Origin: CAIYUC01 sp963682005
GTDB taxonomy: Bacteria; Bacteroidota; Bacteroidia; Bacteroidales; FEN-979
Assembly (NCBI GenBank): GCA_963682005.1
Contig: OY820914.1
Coordinates: forward strand, 558,001-622,000
Length of the DNA: 64,000 bases
Direction of reading: 5' to 3'
Shown: positions 1 through 8,900 of the stretch, one piece after another
Numbering within the stretch: position 1 is the stretch's first letter
How the letters are laid out: every line of letters starts with the position of its first letter
Translations under genes and position numbers: made by a program
The notes under the pieces: model-generated
The model's database searches: none
What the model saw: the letters and a program-made list of their open reading frames with translations, nothing else
Told to the model about the DNA's origin: nothing

Positions 1-2
1 TG

Positions 3-1400
3 TTTCATTATTCGAAGAAACAACTGAATAACAATACTGCCGGTTATGCATGCCTTGTCTTCTACTGGATGACCTTCGAATACCTCCACCTCAACTGGAA
101 CCTCAACTGGCCCTGGCTCAACCTGGGAAATGGCTTTGCCTCTTATTACAAATGGGTGGAATGGTACGAATACACCGGTACCTTCGGAGGTACGCTTTGG
201 ATACTTGTTACGAATATTCTGGGATTTATCATTTTGAGAAGCTTTGCCGCGGGCTGCGGGCTGCGGGCTGCGAGTTCTGAAATGCATTCTAATAAAATCA
301 AATCCGAAACCCGAGGCTTGTTGCCCGAAGCTCGCAGCGCGTGGCTCGTAGCTTTTGGCCTGTGGCTGGTATTAATCCTATCCCCGATCCTGCTATCCCG
401 GATCATCTATGCGAATTACAACGAAGTCAAAGATCCTGTCAATGTTGTCATCGTTCAGCCAAACATCGATCCTTACAATGAGCAATATAACCTTCCCCCG
501 GCCGAAGTGATCGGAAGGATCATGAAACTGGCCGGCCCAAAACTCGACAGCACCACCAATTTCCTGGTTGCGCCTGAATCGGCCATCCAGGAAGAGATGT
601 GGGAGAACAATATGAATACATTCAGGAGTATAGGGCTTCTCCGTGGTATAATAAAAAAGTTCCCCAATCTCAACATCCTGATTGGTGGATCAACATTCCG
701 GTACTATGCAAAAACAGAGAAAATCCCCTGGACTGCCCGTCAGTTCACCGACACCAAAGAATACTACGACGCCTATAACACGGCGATCCTTCTGAATGCA
801 TCTGACAGCTTGCAGTTATATCATAAATCAAAGCTTACCCCGGGCGTTGAAATCCTCCCGTCATTCGGCAAGCTGAAGTTCATCGAGAAATTTGCGATCA
901 ACCTGGGAGGAACCGTCGGTACCCTCGGACTTGATACTGTGAGGAAAGTCTATTCCACTGTGAATACCGTGAAAGCAGCCCCGTGTATCTGCTATGAATC
1001 GATCTTCGGGGAATTCTTCGCTGATTTTATAAGGAACGGAGCCCAGATGATGTTCATCATCACAAACGATGGCTGGTGGGGAAATACTGCAGGACACCGT
1101 CAGCATTTCTCCTTTGCAGCGTTGCGTGCAATAGAAACAAGGCGCAGCATCGGACGTTCAGCCAATACCGGCATTTCTGCGATCATCGATCAGCGCGGCG
1201 ATGCATCTCATGTGACAAAATACTGGGAACCTGCCGTGATCAAAGCTTCCATGAACGCAAGTTCAACCCTGACTTTTTACGTCAGGAACGGAGATTACCT
1301 TGCACGGATGGCGACAGCATGCGGTGGGATATTTCTCCTGATATCGATTTTAAACAATGTCAGACGTTGGATAAAAAAACCAACTTATGGAAAAAAGTGA
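3..1400 (+). CDS. lnt: Apolipoprotein N-acyltransferase, 5' end cut by window edge
   Basis: Transfers the third acyl chain onto the N-terminal cysteine of lipoproteins at the inner membrane. The frame is open to the left edge, so the N-terminal membrane segments are missing; about 465 residues are visible. The nitrilase-like domain carries the expected triad: Glu in VAPESAIQEE, Lys in YHKSKLTPGVEI and Cys in CICYESIFGE (Cys codon 990-992, followed by Tyr-Glu as in Lnt). EYLHLNWNLNWPWLNLGNGF before it is typical of Bacteroidota Lnt. A final hydrophobic segment lies near the C terminus. The loop between two membrane segments (249-357) is built from heptanucleotide repeats, see the separate entry. 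It lies 63 nt upstream of a predicted lipoprotein gene, a plausible but coincidental link. Confidence 0.93.
   Translation, partial: FHYSKKQLNNNTAGYACLVFYWMTFEYLHLNWNLNWPWLNLGNGFASYYKWVEWYEYTGTFGGTLWILVTNILGFIILRSFAAGCGLRAASSEMHSNKIKSETRGLLPEARSAWLVAFGLWLVLILSPILLSRIIYANYNEVKDPVNVVIVQPNIDPYNEQYNLPPAEVIGRIMKLAGPKLDSTTNFLVAPESAIQEEMWENNMNTFRSIGLLRGIIKKFPNLNILIGGSTFRYYAKTEKIPWTARQFTDTKEYYDAYNTAILLNASDSLQLYHKSKLTPGVEILPSFGKLKFIEKFAINLGGTVGTLGLDTVRKVYSTVNTVKAAPCICYESIFGEFFADFIRNGAQMMFIITNDGWWGNTAGHRQHFSFAALRAIETRRSIGRSANTGISAIIDQRGDASHVTKYWEPAVIKASMNASSTLTFYVRNGDYLARMATACGGIFLLISILNNVRRWIKKPTYGKK
249..357. repeat. In-frame heptamer inverted element inside lnt
   Basis: Three perfect GCGGGCT units (249-269) are followed, after a spacer, by units of the complementary type AGCTCGC, AGCGCGT, GGCTCGT (329-349). 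The same arrangement (GGGCT-type arm, spacer, AGCCCGC-type arm) occurs upstream of metG at 44110-44199. Here it is translated as a loop of roughly 36 residues between two hydrophobic segments, without breaking the frame. Confidence 0.75.
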
Positions 1401-1463
1401 ATCTTCTCATTCCTGGGAAAAAAAACCTAAATTACATCCTGTCAATCATTAACCGAAATCCAG

Positions 1464-2474
1464 ATGTTCAAAATAAAAATCAATCGTTTCCTCCTTCTTT
1501 GCTTATTCATAGTGACAGCCTGTAACAATGCTCCGAAAAAAAGCGGATCTTCTGCAGGATCGGCGGAAAAAAAAGCTGCGACCATTTCAGTTCCGGCATT
1601 TAACGAGGATTCGGCTTATTATTTCGTTGATAAGCAGGTTTCATTCGGCCCCAGGGTGATGAATTCCCCGGCTCATGATAAATGTGCAGACTATCTGGCA
1701 AAGAAGCTTGATACTTATCTCCCGGGTGTAATTGTTCAGAAAGGTACGGTAACCGCGTACAATGGAACGGAGCTAAGCATCAGGAACATCATCGGCTCTT
1801 TCAACCCCGGGTCAAACGACCGGATTTTCCTTTGCTCTCACTGGGATTCCAGGCCCGTTGCCGATCATGATCCGGACCCGAAGAAATACAACAAGCCCAT
1901 CGACGGGGCCAACGACGGAGCAAGCGGCGTGGGCATCCTCCTTGAAATCGCACGACAGATCAGTATTACCAAACCAGGGATCGGTGTTGACATCATTTTC
2001 TTTGATGCCGAGGATGTTGGCCCTCCCCAGAACTGGAAGCCAAAGGAAAACACGACTGATTTCTGGTGCCTCGGATCTCAATTCTGGGCAAGAAAACAGC
2101 ATGTTCCCGACTATTTTGCCAAGTATGGCATCTTGCTCGATATGGTCGGAGCACCCAATGCAACGTTCCTGATGGAAGGCATTTCCATGGAGGTCGCACC
2201 TGAGATCGTCAAAGCAATATGGTCCGCTGCCGGAAGGATAGGCTATTCGAAATATTTCCTCTTTGAAGATGGCCCAATGATCACCGACGATCACGCGGTC
2301 ATTAATAAGATCAAGGGAATCCCGACCATCGACATCATCCACCTCGACAGGACCAGTGAAACCGGGTTCTATCCTTACTGGCATACCACGGGCGATAATA
2401 TGAAATCGATTGACAGGTCCACACTAAAAGCTGTAGGCCAGACTTTGCTTACAGTGATCTATGAAGACCGGTAG
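1464..2474 (+). CDS. Glutaminyl-peptide cyclotransferase, M28-fold lipoprotein
   Basis: Predicted zinc enzyme that cyclises N-terminal glutamine of exported proteins to pyroglutamate; Bacteroidota use such a periplasmic or lipoprotein QC after signal-peptide removal. 336 residues. The N terminus is a lipoprotein signal with lipobox Cys20 (FIVTAC). M28-type metal and catalytic residues are visible: SHWDSRP (His126), GANDGASG (Asp151), FFDAEDVG (Glu183), LLDMVG (Asp226) and YWHTTGDN (His307). The spacing and the WCLGSQFWAR and GIPTIDIIH segments match the Bacteroidota QC type better than aminopeptidases. It could be an M28 aminopeptidase, but the motif context favours QC. It follows lnt on the same strand; the convergent gene ends 6 nt beyond its stop. 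Confidence 0.82.
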   Translation: MFKIKINRFLLLCLFIVTACNNAPKKSGSSAGSAEKKAATISVPAFNEDSAYYFVDKQVSFGPRVMNSPAHDKCADYLAKKLDTYLPGVIVQKGTVTAYNGTELSIRNIIGSFNPGSNDRIFLCSHWDSRPVADHDPDPKKYNKPIDGANDGASGVGILLEIARQISITKPGIGVDIIFFDAEDVGPPQNWKPKENTTDFWCLGSQFWARKQHVPDYFAKYGILLDMVGAPNATFLMEGISMEVAPEIVKAIWSAAGRIGYSKYFLFEDGPMITDDHAVINKIKGIPTIDIIHLDRTSETGFYPYWHTTGDNMKSIDRSTLKAVGQTLLTVIYEDR

Positions 2475-2480
2475 GCATTT

Positions 2481-4358
2481 CTAATTGAAAATAAAAGAAG
2501 GATCCCTGTATCCGGAAATGTTTTTATACCAGTCGGGATACTGGGCACCCGCTGATTCCGCCCAGTTGCTCATTTTCAGGTAAGCTTTCAGGATATCAGA
2601 CTTTTCGGTCGGGTAATCAAAATTATAGAAGGTGTTGATGGCCCAGGGAAGATTATTTTGTGTCTTATAGAAACGGTTGGCAGCCGGATCACTGTTATCA
2701 TTCATGGTGCCGAAATACGTAAAGTCGGCAAGGGAGGTCGGCTTTTGGTCAGGAAGATGAATTTCACGGCCCCTGATCATCTTAACGATCAGGAACGGGT
2801 TGAAGTTTTCGAGATTCAATTGGGCAAGGGTGAAGTTGTTCGGGGTGTATAAAAGATGGATCATTACCGTATCCGGCACCACATATGGGTTTCCGGGATA
2901 TACATTAACACCGGAAACGCCCGACTGACGGGGAAGGACATTGAACGCATCATCACAAACGATGATGGTCGGCTTATCCTGTCCCGCCTCAAGGCCATTT
3001 GCAGCAAGGGTAATATAATTCTTTTCGAGAACTGAACCCGTGCAGGTTATGGCTGATGACGGAATGGCTGCAGTCGGGAACTGGAATCCGAAGCCATTGT
3101 CCATGCTCGCCCCGATGGCTCTGACCACGAAGCGGGCAAAAGTCTCGACGATCTTGTTCTGGGTATTTGTAACGGTTTGGAACTGGTAGTTCACAACCAG
3201 GTCGTTGAAATCATAATCACCCTGTCCCGGCCAGAGATCCTCAAAAGCCAGTGTGCCGTAACCGTTTGCCGGGAAATAGTTATCAAATGCTTTTAACGGA
3301 TCAGCAGGATAATCGTCATAACTGTCCGGAACCCCATCAGCATCGGAATCGACTGAGTTTGCATAACCAACGTCCGTATTGTAAACGGGGGTGGTCAACA
3401 CGCCCTGCATAAGGCCGGGTGAACTGTCATAAGCGGTGGCCCCGGCTCCTTCATTGAACCGCCAATACCCCTTCAAACCCTGGGCAGATGTTGAAAAGCC
3501 GACCGCCATGCCAAGATTGACCTCGGATGAATTAAGGGTTTTATTCCAGATGGAAACCTCATCGATCAACCCCATGAAAAATTTCTGGTTACCGGCATCG
3601 GCTCCAATTGATACCGGACGGTTGTTGGCCCTGATGGTTTTTACTACCGGAACAGAACCGACCTCAATACCATTGATATAAAGCCTGACCACGCTTCCAT
3701 CATAAGTGCCGGCTATATGATACCATTGATTCAGAACAGGCCGGCCGGAACCCCAGTTCACGAGAGTATTCGTACCATCAGAAAAGGCAACGCTTGTTTG
3801 CCAGCCATTCCAGAGATCCTGTCCCAAGCCAAGTCCGTCCCAATCCCCTTTCTGGACAATCTTTGCACTTTGATGACGGGAGGCCTTTACCCAGGCAGAG
3901 ATGCTGAAAGCATTCGTAAAAGAGAGCGATGATCCACCGGGAACACTTATCCAATCTGATGTTCCGTTGAAATGCAGGGAATAATTTATTGTGAGCACTG
4001 ATTTTTTTTCTGCCGGGAACGTAAAATCAACTGCTGCGGAGGTCAAAGGGACCAGGAATGTATCAATCCGGATCGAGGTAATTTCAAATGGTAGTGAAAT
4101 TGCAACCTGTTCGTCAGTAACTCCGGTAAAGCCCATTATTTTCCTGTAAAGGACAGACTGATCTTCCGAGGAGATCCGGATTACCCTGGCCGGAATATTA
4201 TGCAGTGAGATATCAATATTCTGATACGTCCTCCATTGGAACCCGGAAGGTGCCCTGAGATCCTTCATCTCCGTTACAGGAGGTATCTCAACCTGGGCTG
4301 ACTTATGACATCCCGTGAACGTAAATAAAACTATGATGAAAAGCGATAAGATCCTCAC
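2481..4358 (-). CDS. LamG and LruC domain lipoprotein
   Basis: Surface or periplasmic lipoprotein of unknown ligand, 625 residues. It begins with a lipoprotein signal (lipobox Cys17, TFTGC). Around residues 130-310 lies a concanavalin-like LamG domain (SISAWVKASRHQ, WYHIAGTYDGS, GLIDEVSIWNKTL, GYWRFNEGAG). A short calcium-type stretch DSDADGVPDSYDDYP precedes a C-terminal LruC/DUF4842 domain, recognised by LAFEDLWPGQGDYDFNDLVV. LamG domains bind glycans or proteins; LruC function is not established. It converges with the QC gene. No T9SS sorting domain is present, so lipoprotein anchoring is the likely route. Domain calls are firm; the role is not known. Confidence 0.82.
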   Translation of the reverse strand: MRILSLFIIVLFTFTGCHKSAQVEIPPVTEMKDLRAPSGFQWRTYQNIDISLHNIPARVIRISSEDQSVLYRKIMGFTGVTDEQVAISLPFEITSIRIDTFLVPLTSAAVDFTFPAEKKSVLTINYSLHFNGTSDWISVPGGSSLSFTNAFSISAWVKASRHQSAKIVQKGDWDGLGLGQDLWNGWQTSVAFSDGTNTLVNWGSGRPVLNQWYHIAGTYDGSVVRLYINGIEVGSVPVVKTIRANNRPVSIGADAGNQKFFMGLIDEVSIWNKTLNSSEVNLGMAVGFSTSAQGLKGYWRFNEGAGATAYDSSPGLMQGVLTTPVYNTDVGYANSVDSDADGVPDSYDDYPADPLKAFDNYFPANGYGTLAFEDLWPGQGDYDFNDLVVNYQFQTVTNTQNKIVETFARFVVRAIGASMDNGFGFQFPTAAIPSSAITCTGSVLEKNYITLAANGLEAGQDKPTIIVCDDAFNVLPRQSGVSGVNVYPGNPYVVPDTVMIHLLYTPNNFTLAQLNLENFNPFLIVKMIRGREIHLPDQKPTSLADFTYFGTMNDNSDPAANRFYKTQNNLPWAINTFYNFDYPTEKSDILKAYLKMSNWAESAGAQYPDWYKNISGYRDPSFIFN

Positions 4359-4463
4359 CCTTTAATTTTCGGCAAAGTTACAAGAAACGAATGATTTACA
4401 AAAAAGCCTTTTATCGATCCTGATAAACTCCCCGGTTGCGGCACTAAAAGAAAATGCTCCGGA

Positions 4464-5801
4464 TCAAAGGAGTTCATTCGCCAGGTTCGCCAGTTCAGAA
4501 CGTTCGCCTTTTTCAAGGCGCACATGGGCATAAATAGGATGCTTCTTGATCTTGTCGATCAGGTGTGACAATCCGTTACTCTGTGCATCAAGGTATGGAG
4601 TGTCAATCTGGTAAATATCCCCGGTAAATATGATCTTGGTGTTTTCCCCGGCGCGGGTGATGATGGTTTTTACCTCATGAGGCGTCAGGTTTTGTGCTTC
4701 ATCAACGATAAAACAAACATTTGAAATACTTCGGCCCCTGATATACGCCAATGGAGTAATGACGAGCTTCTCGTTCTCGATCGCATCGGCGATCACCTTG
4801 TACTCCTTGTCTTTTTCGCTGTACTGGTTCTGTATGAATTTGAGGTTGTCCCACAGGGGTTCCATGTATGGATTCAGCTTTGATTTTATATCTCCCGGCA
4901 GGTAACCGATATCTTTGTTGCTGAGGGGAACGATCGGTCTCGCAAGATAGATCTGTTTGAAATTTCGTTTCTGTTCGAGTGCGCCTGCAAGGGCGAGCAG
5001 TGTTTTCCCTGTACCGGCAATTCCCTGGAGTGTGACCAGCTTCACTTCAGGGTTCAGGATCGCATGAAATGCAAATACCTGTTCGGCGTTCCTTGGGGTG
5101 ATCTTGTAACAAGAATGCTTTTCGATCTTTTCGATCCGTTCGCTAATGGGGTTGTAAAATGTAAGTGCGGAATTCTTGCCGTTCTTGAGGATGAAATAAT
5201 GGTTGGGGATCGGGTTTGTGATCCCGAGAAACTCAGCAGAACAGTAGCCTTCTGAATAGATCTTGTCGATCACGTTTTTTTCAACACCCTCGATCACGGA
5301 TTTCCCTGCATAAAGTGAATCTACGTCCTTTATCTTCCCTGTCTCAAAATCTTCTGCAGGAATATTCAGGGATTTCGCCTTTAACCTGAGGTTGATATCC
5401 TTTGTAACGAGGATGACCTTCTTGTCAGGATTTTCCGCGATCATGATCAAGGCTGCATTCAGAATGCGGTGATCGGGTTTGTTCTCTCCAAAAACCTTCA
5501 CCGCATCCAACTCGCTTTGCTCATTCATCACTACTTTGAACTTTCCCCCTTTGGGCATTCCCAGGGAAATCCAGGATGTCAGTGTCGACCGGTCGGACAG
5601 CTTGTCCATGATCCGGATGAATTCCCTTGCTTCAAAGTTGATGGTATCATTGCCTTTTTTGAAATCATCCAGTTCCTCCAGCACTGTTATCGGGATCGCT
5701 ACATCATTATCCTCAAAGCTCTTTAAAGCATTGTGGTTGTAAAGGATCACTGAAGTATCCAGTACAAAGATCTTTTTCTCTTTGGGCTTTTTTACGGGCA
5801 T
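4464..5801 (-). CDS. PhoH family ATPase with N-terminal PIN domain
   Basis: 445 residues with a two-domain layout: an N-terminal PIN ribonuclease-like domain (FVLDTSVILYN with Asp15, EELDDFKKG, VTKDINLRLKAK) and a C-terminal PhoH P-loop ATPase (Walker A LQGIAGTGKTLLA at about residues 258-270; Walker B CFIVDEAQNLTPHE; IIFTGDIYQID). This matches the YlaK/PhoH2-like group, thought to act as RNA-related nuclease-helicases. The start MPVKKPKEKK places the first beta strand directly after the initiator. It stands alone on the minus strand with about 100 nt to the next start. Confidence 0.92.
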   Translation of the reverse strand: MPVKKPKEKKIFVLDTSVILYNHNALKSFEDNDVAIPITVLEELDDFKKGNDTINFEAREFIRIMDKLSDRSTLTSWISLGMPKGGKFKVVMNEQSELDAVKVFGENKPDHRILNAALIMIAENPDKKVILVTKDINLRLKAKSLNIPAEDFETGKIKDVDSLYAGKSVIEGVEKNVIDKIYSEGYCSAEFLGITNPIPNHYFILKNGKNSALTFYNPISERIEKIEKHSCYKITPRNAEQVFAFHAILNPEVKLVTLQGIAGTGKTLLALAGALEQKRNFKQIYLARPIVPLSNKDIGYLPGDIKSKLNPYMEPLWDNLKFIQNQYSEKDKEYKVIADAIENEKLVITPLAYIRGRSISNVCFIVDEAQNLTPHEVKTIITRAGENTKIIFTGDIYQIDTPYLDAQSNGLSHLIDKIKKHPIYAHVRLEKGERSELANLANELL

Positions 5802-5905
5802 AGGATCTTCGTTAAGGTTTACTCAAATGTAATGAACGAAAGATACAATTTGGTATTTTATCCTGATAAGATATAAACAAGATGTTGTTGAGGAAAAGTT
5901 TAAAA

Positions 5906-5940
5906 TGACCCTGTCAGGGTCGGTGACTCTGACAGGGTCA
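5906..5940. repeat. Inverted repeat of the TGACCCTGTCAGGGTC type
   Basis: Two 16-nt arms, TGACCCTGTCAGGGTC and GACTCTGACAGGGTCA, pair with one mismatch. Each arm contains the core ACCCTGTCAGGGT-like palindrome also present at 30565-30581. It lies just after the stop of the minus-strand giant protein gene and upstream of phoH, so it may act as a terminator. Confidence 0.6.
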
Positions 5941-5951
5941 TGGGAATACTG

Positions 5952-8900
5952 TTATTTCTTCCCCGGGTTAGGAGGTGTGATCATCCCGACACCGCTTTGC
6001 ATATTATTGAAAACAACCACCATGTCGAAAATATCTACATACCCGTCGCCGTTCACATCGGCCCCCTGGTATCCGAAAGCTCCGCTCTGCGACTGGTTGA
6101 ACACTTCATTATTGTCAAAAATATCAATATAGCCATCCTGCTCGCCGGTCCAGCTGGTTATATCTCCGCCAAATAAAACAAATGTTCCGGAGCCCTCCGG
6201 AACCTCCTTCAAATTATTGCCAAACGCCTGGCTGGCCGGAAATGTAAAGTTATAATAAACAGCATTACCGTCAAATAAAACAGGATCACTGCTCCAGGTT
6301 TCGACACTGCTGCGGTGTTTGACAACAATGTAATAATCTCCGGTGGAAACCGGTGCCGGTGTTGAAATTGTTCCATCCGGGCTGACCGGCAACCCGTGCA
6401 AGGCATAAAGATATTCCCAGGTAAAAGGATCTGCCAGGTAAATACTCAGGGTATCGACAGTATTCCCTGCAAAATTGTTCCAGGTATTTCCATCGATATC
6501 GGCATCCTGGACCGGGCGCATTTCAAGGATATCCGGACTGTAAAAACCTTCCAGGAAAACCTGCAGGTTGAGCGTATTGGCTCCGGAAGATCCGTTGAGG
6601 GTAATATCATCGATATGCCAGGTACCAATGTCCCATGAATTGCCGTTTACCGCAAATGCAAACTGGAAGGTAGCTGAACCAACATCAGAAGTTGATATGA
6701 CAAGATTTTTTGTTTCAGGTCCAAGAATGCCTGCCTGGGCAACTGACCAGACGGAACTCCATGTAATTCCACCATCGCTTGTCGTCCATATTTCACAGGA
6801 AGTACCGGAACTATATGAGGTAAGGTACTGCTTGAAGGATAGGTTAAGCGCTGATTGCCCCAATGTATTAATGACAGGAGAGGTCAAAAAAGACCTGCCG
6901 CTAAACCAGGGATTCCAGGAATTAAACACGAGTTCAGGAAAGACGCTCCCTGCATAGCTGCTCAGATCGACGATCCAGTTTGTGGGTGATCCGTAATTCT
7001 GCACCTGCCAGCATTGTGGTGTAAATCCAATTAACTGTGAAGTGAAATCTTCGGAATATGGCAGAGAAGTCGGCGGACAGGGTAAGAAAAAGTTATAAGG
7101 GCCGGCCCAATTACTGGTAGTTCCGCCACCACAATCACTTTGTACGTAAAAACTATATGTATAGCCGTTCGTCAAACCTGTCAATGTGTAAGGATTCTGA
7201 TCCGTACCTGAAATCATGTTACCAGATCCACGTATAAAACCGGCTGGCCCCCATTCGATATTCCAGGTACTTGCATTGGATGTCCAGGTCAGGTCAGCCG
7301 AAGATGAAGAAATATTGATTACATTGAGTGCGGTCGGTGTCAGACATGTACTGCAATCCATCCTCACCCAGTACCGGCTCAGGGAGTCACAAACAACCTG
7401 TTCCGCCCAGTTGGGAGCAATCATCAGGTAATAAGTTCCGGGAGAGAGCTGACTGATCATCGACTGAGGAAAGCCAGCCGAGTTGCCAAAGGAATTAAAA
7501 TACCCCGATACAGGGCAGGGCGCATTTGCAAGTCCGACAAAATTGGAGAACTCGCCATTCACGTTAAAAGTCACATCTGTTGTTTGTGATAAGGTAAATG
7601 AATACCAGTCCGTATCACGATGTGACCGGGTCAGCCAGGCCGTGCCGCAGATTGTATCGCCGCATCCGATCTCCTTAAAAAGTGGATTAACCAGGTTGCA
7701 TCCGTTATCGACACTGTCTCCGCATGCTTCCCCTTCCGGGATTGAATTTACCGGGCAATCAAAATAATGTGTCCGGAAGGTTTTTTTGACCCATGCGCTT
7801 CGATCCGAAGCGGAACAATAAGTACGGACATAAACATCATATTCCGTCCCAGGAGTAAGATTGGAAAATTCATATGCCGGTGTATAATTGGCAAAGACGG
7901 AAGTGCCTGATCCCAGTGCAAATCCTGCGGGGCCCCATTCAATATCCCATTGATGATTGGTCGAAATAGTGGATGGTGTCCATGAAAGATCTGCCGTTGT
8001 GGCAGTCAGGGTCGTATTAGAAACCATTAGATTTGTCGGCGGGAAACAGGTATATATATCAACATGTGCAGGACCGATCCTTACAGATTCTCCATTGGCA
8101 TACTGAGCTGAAACTTCATAATCATACCCACCCTTCGGCAGTGCAAAATCATCATAGGAGAGGTCCGGGATGTTATCAGCGATCTTGAAATTATCGCGGT
8201 AAACATTGTAACCGGTCAAGGTGGATGACGGAGCAGAAGGAGCATTGTTTGCAACGTCCGGTTGGATATCATTCGCCGCCGGGAGATTAACGGACGGGAG
8301 TGTTGAAGAGGGCACCTGTCCCGATTTAACGAATGTGGGTTTCACTGATGCAGGTATCGGTTCATGCGCAACGGATTGCAGCGATGCTATCTGACCCGGT
8401 ATGATTTGGTGTACCGGGCCCAGAACGGGGCTTTCAGAAACGAATCCCTGGAGTGTCCAGTTAAATTCCCATCCCCAGGCTTCTTTCACGGAGAACCAGC
8501 CATAACCGGCGTTTATCATATCACCCTTCCCGGCAACTGCCGGTCCTGGACCTAACCCTGCAGGATATCCACTTTCGTGCTGATATATTTCATACCCGAA
8601 CCATAGTTCTTGGGTGCCGTCAATCAGTATAGGGGTATCGAGCGTTATTTCATTCCATGTGCCGATAAACGGATCAGTAACAACCTGTGAAAGCAATAGA
8701 GTTGAAGCGTTGCTTCCTTTCCAGACTTTCAACGTATAGGTGGCGGCTGCATCTGCAGCAACAAAACGGATCTTTTTCAGAAAAGTGCCATTATAAGGGG
8801 CGATATCAGTGACCGGCCACCTGGAGGCAACGGTATATACTGAATTCGCACTGTATCCCAATGCCCCCCAGATGACTCCATTATCCCAATGGATCCACTG

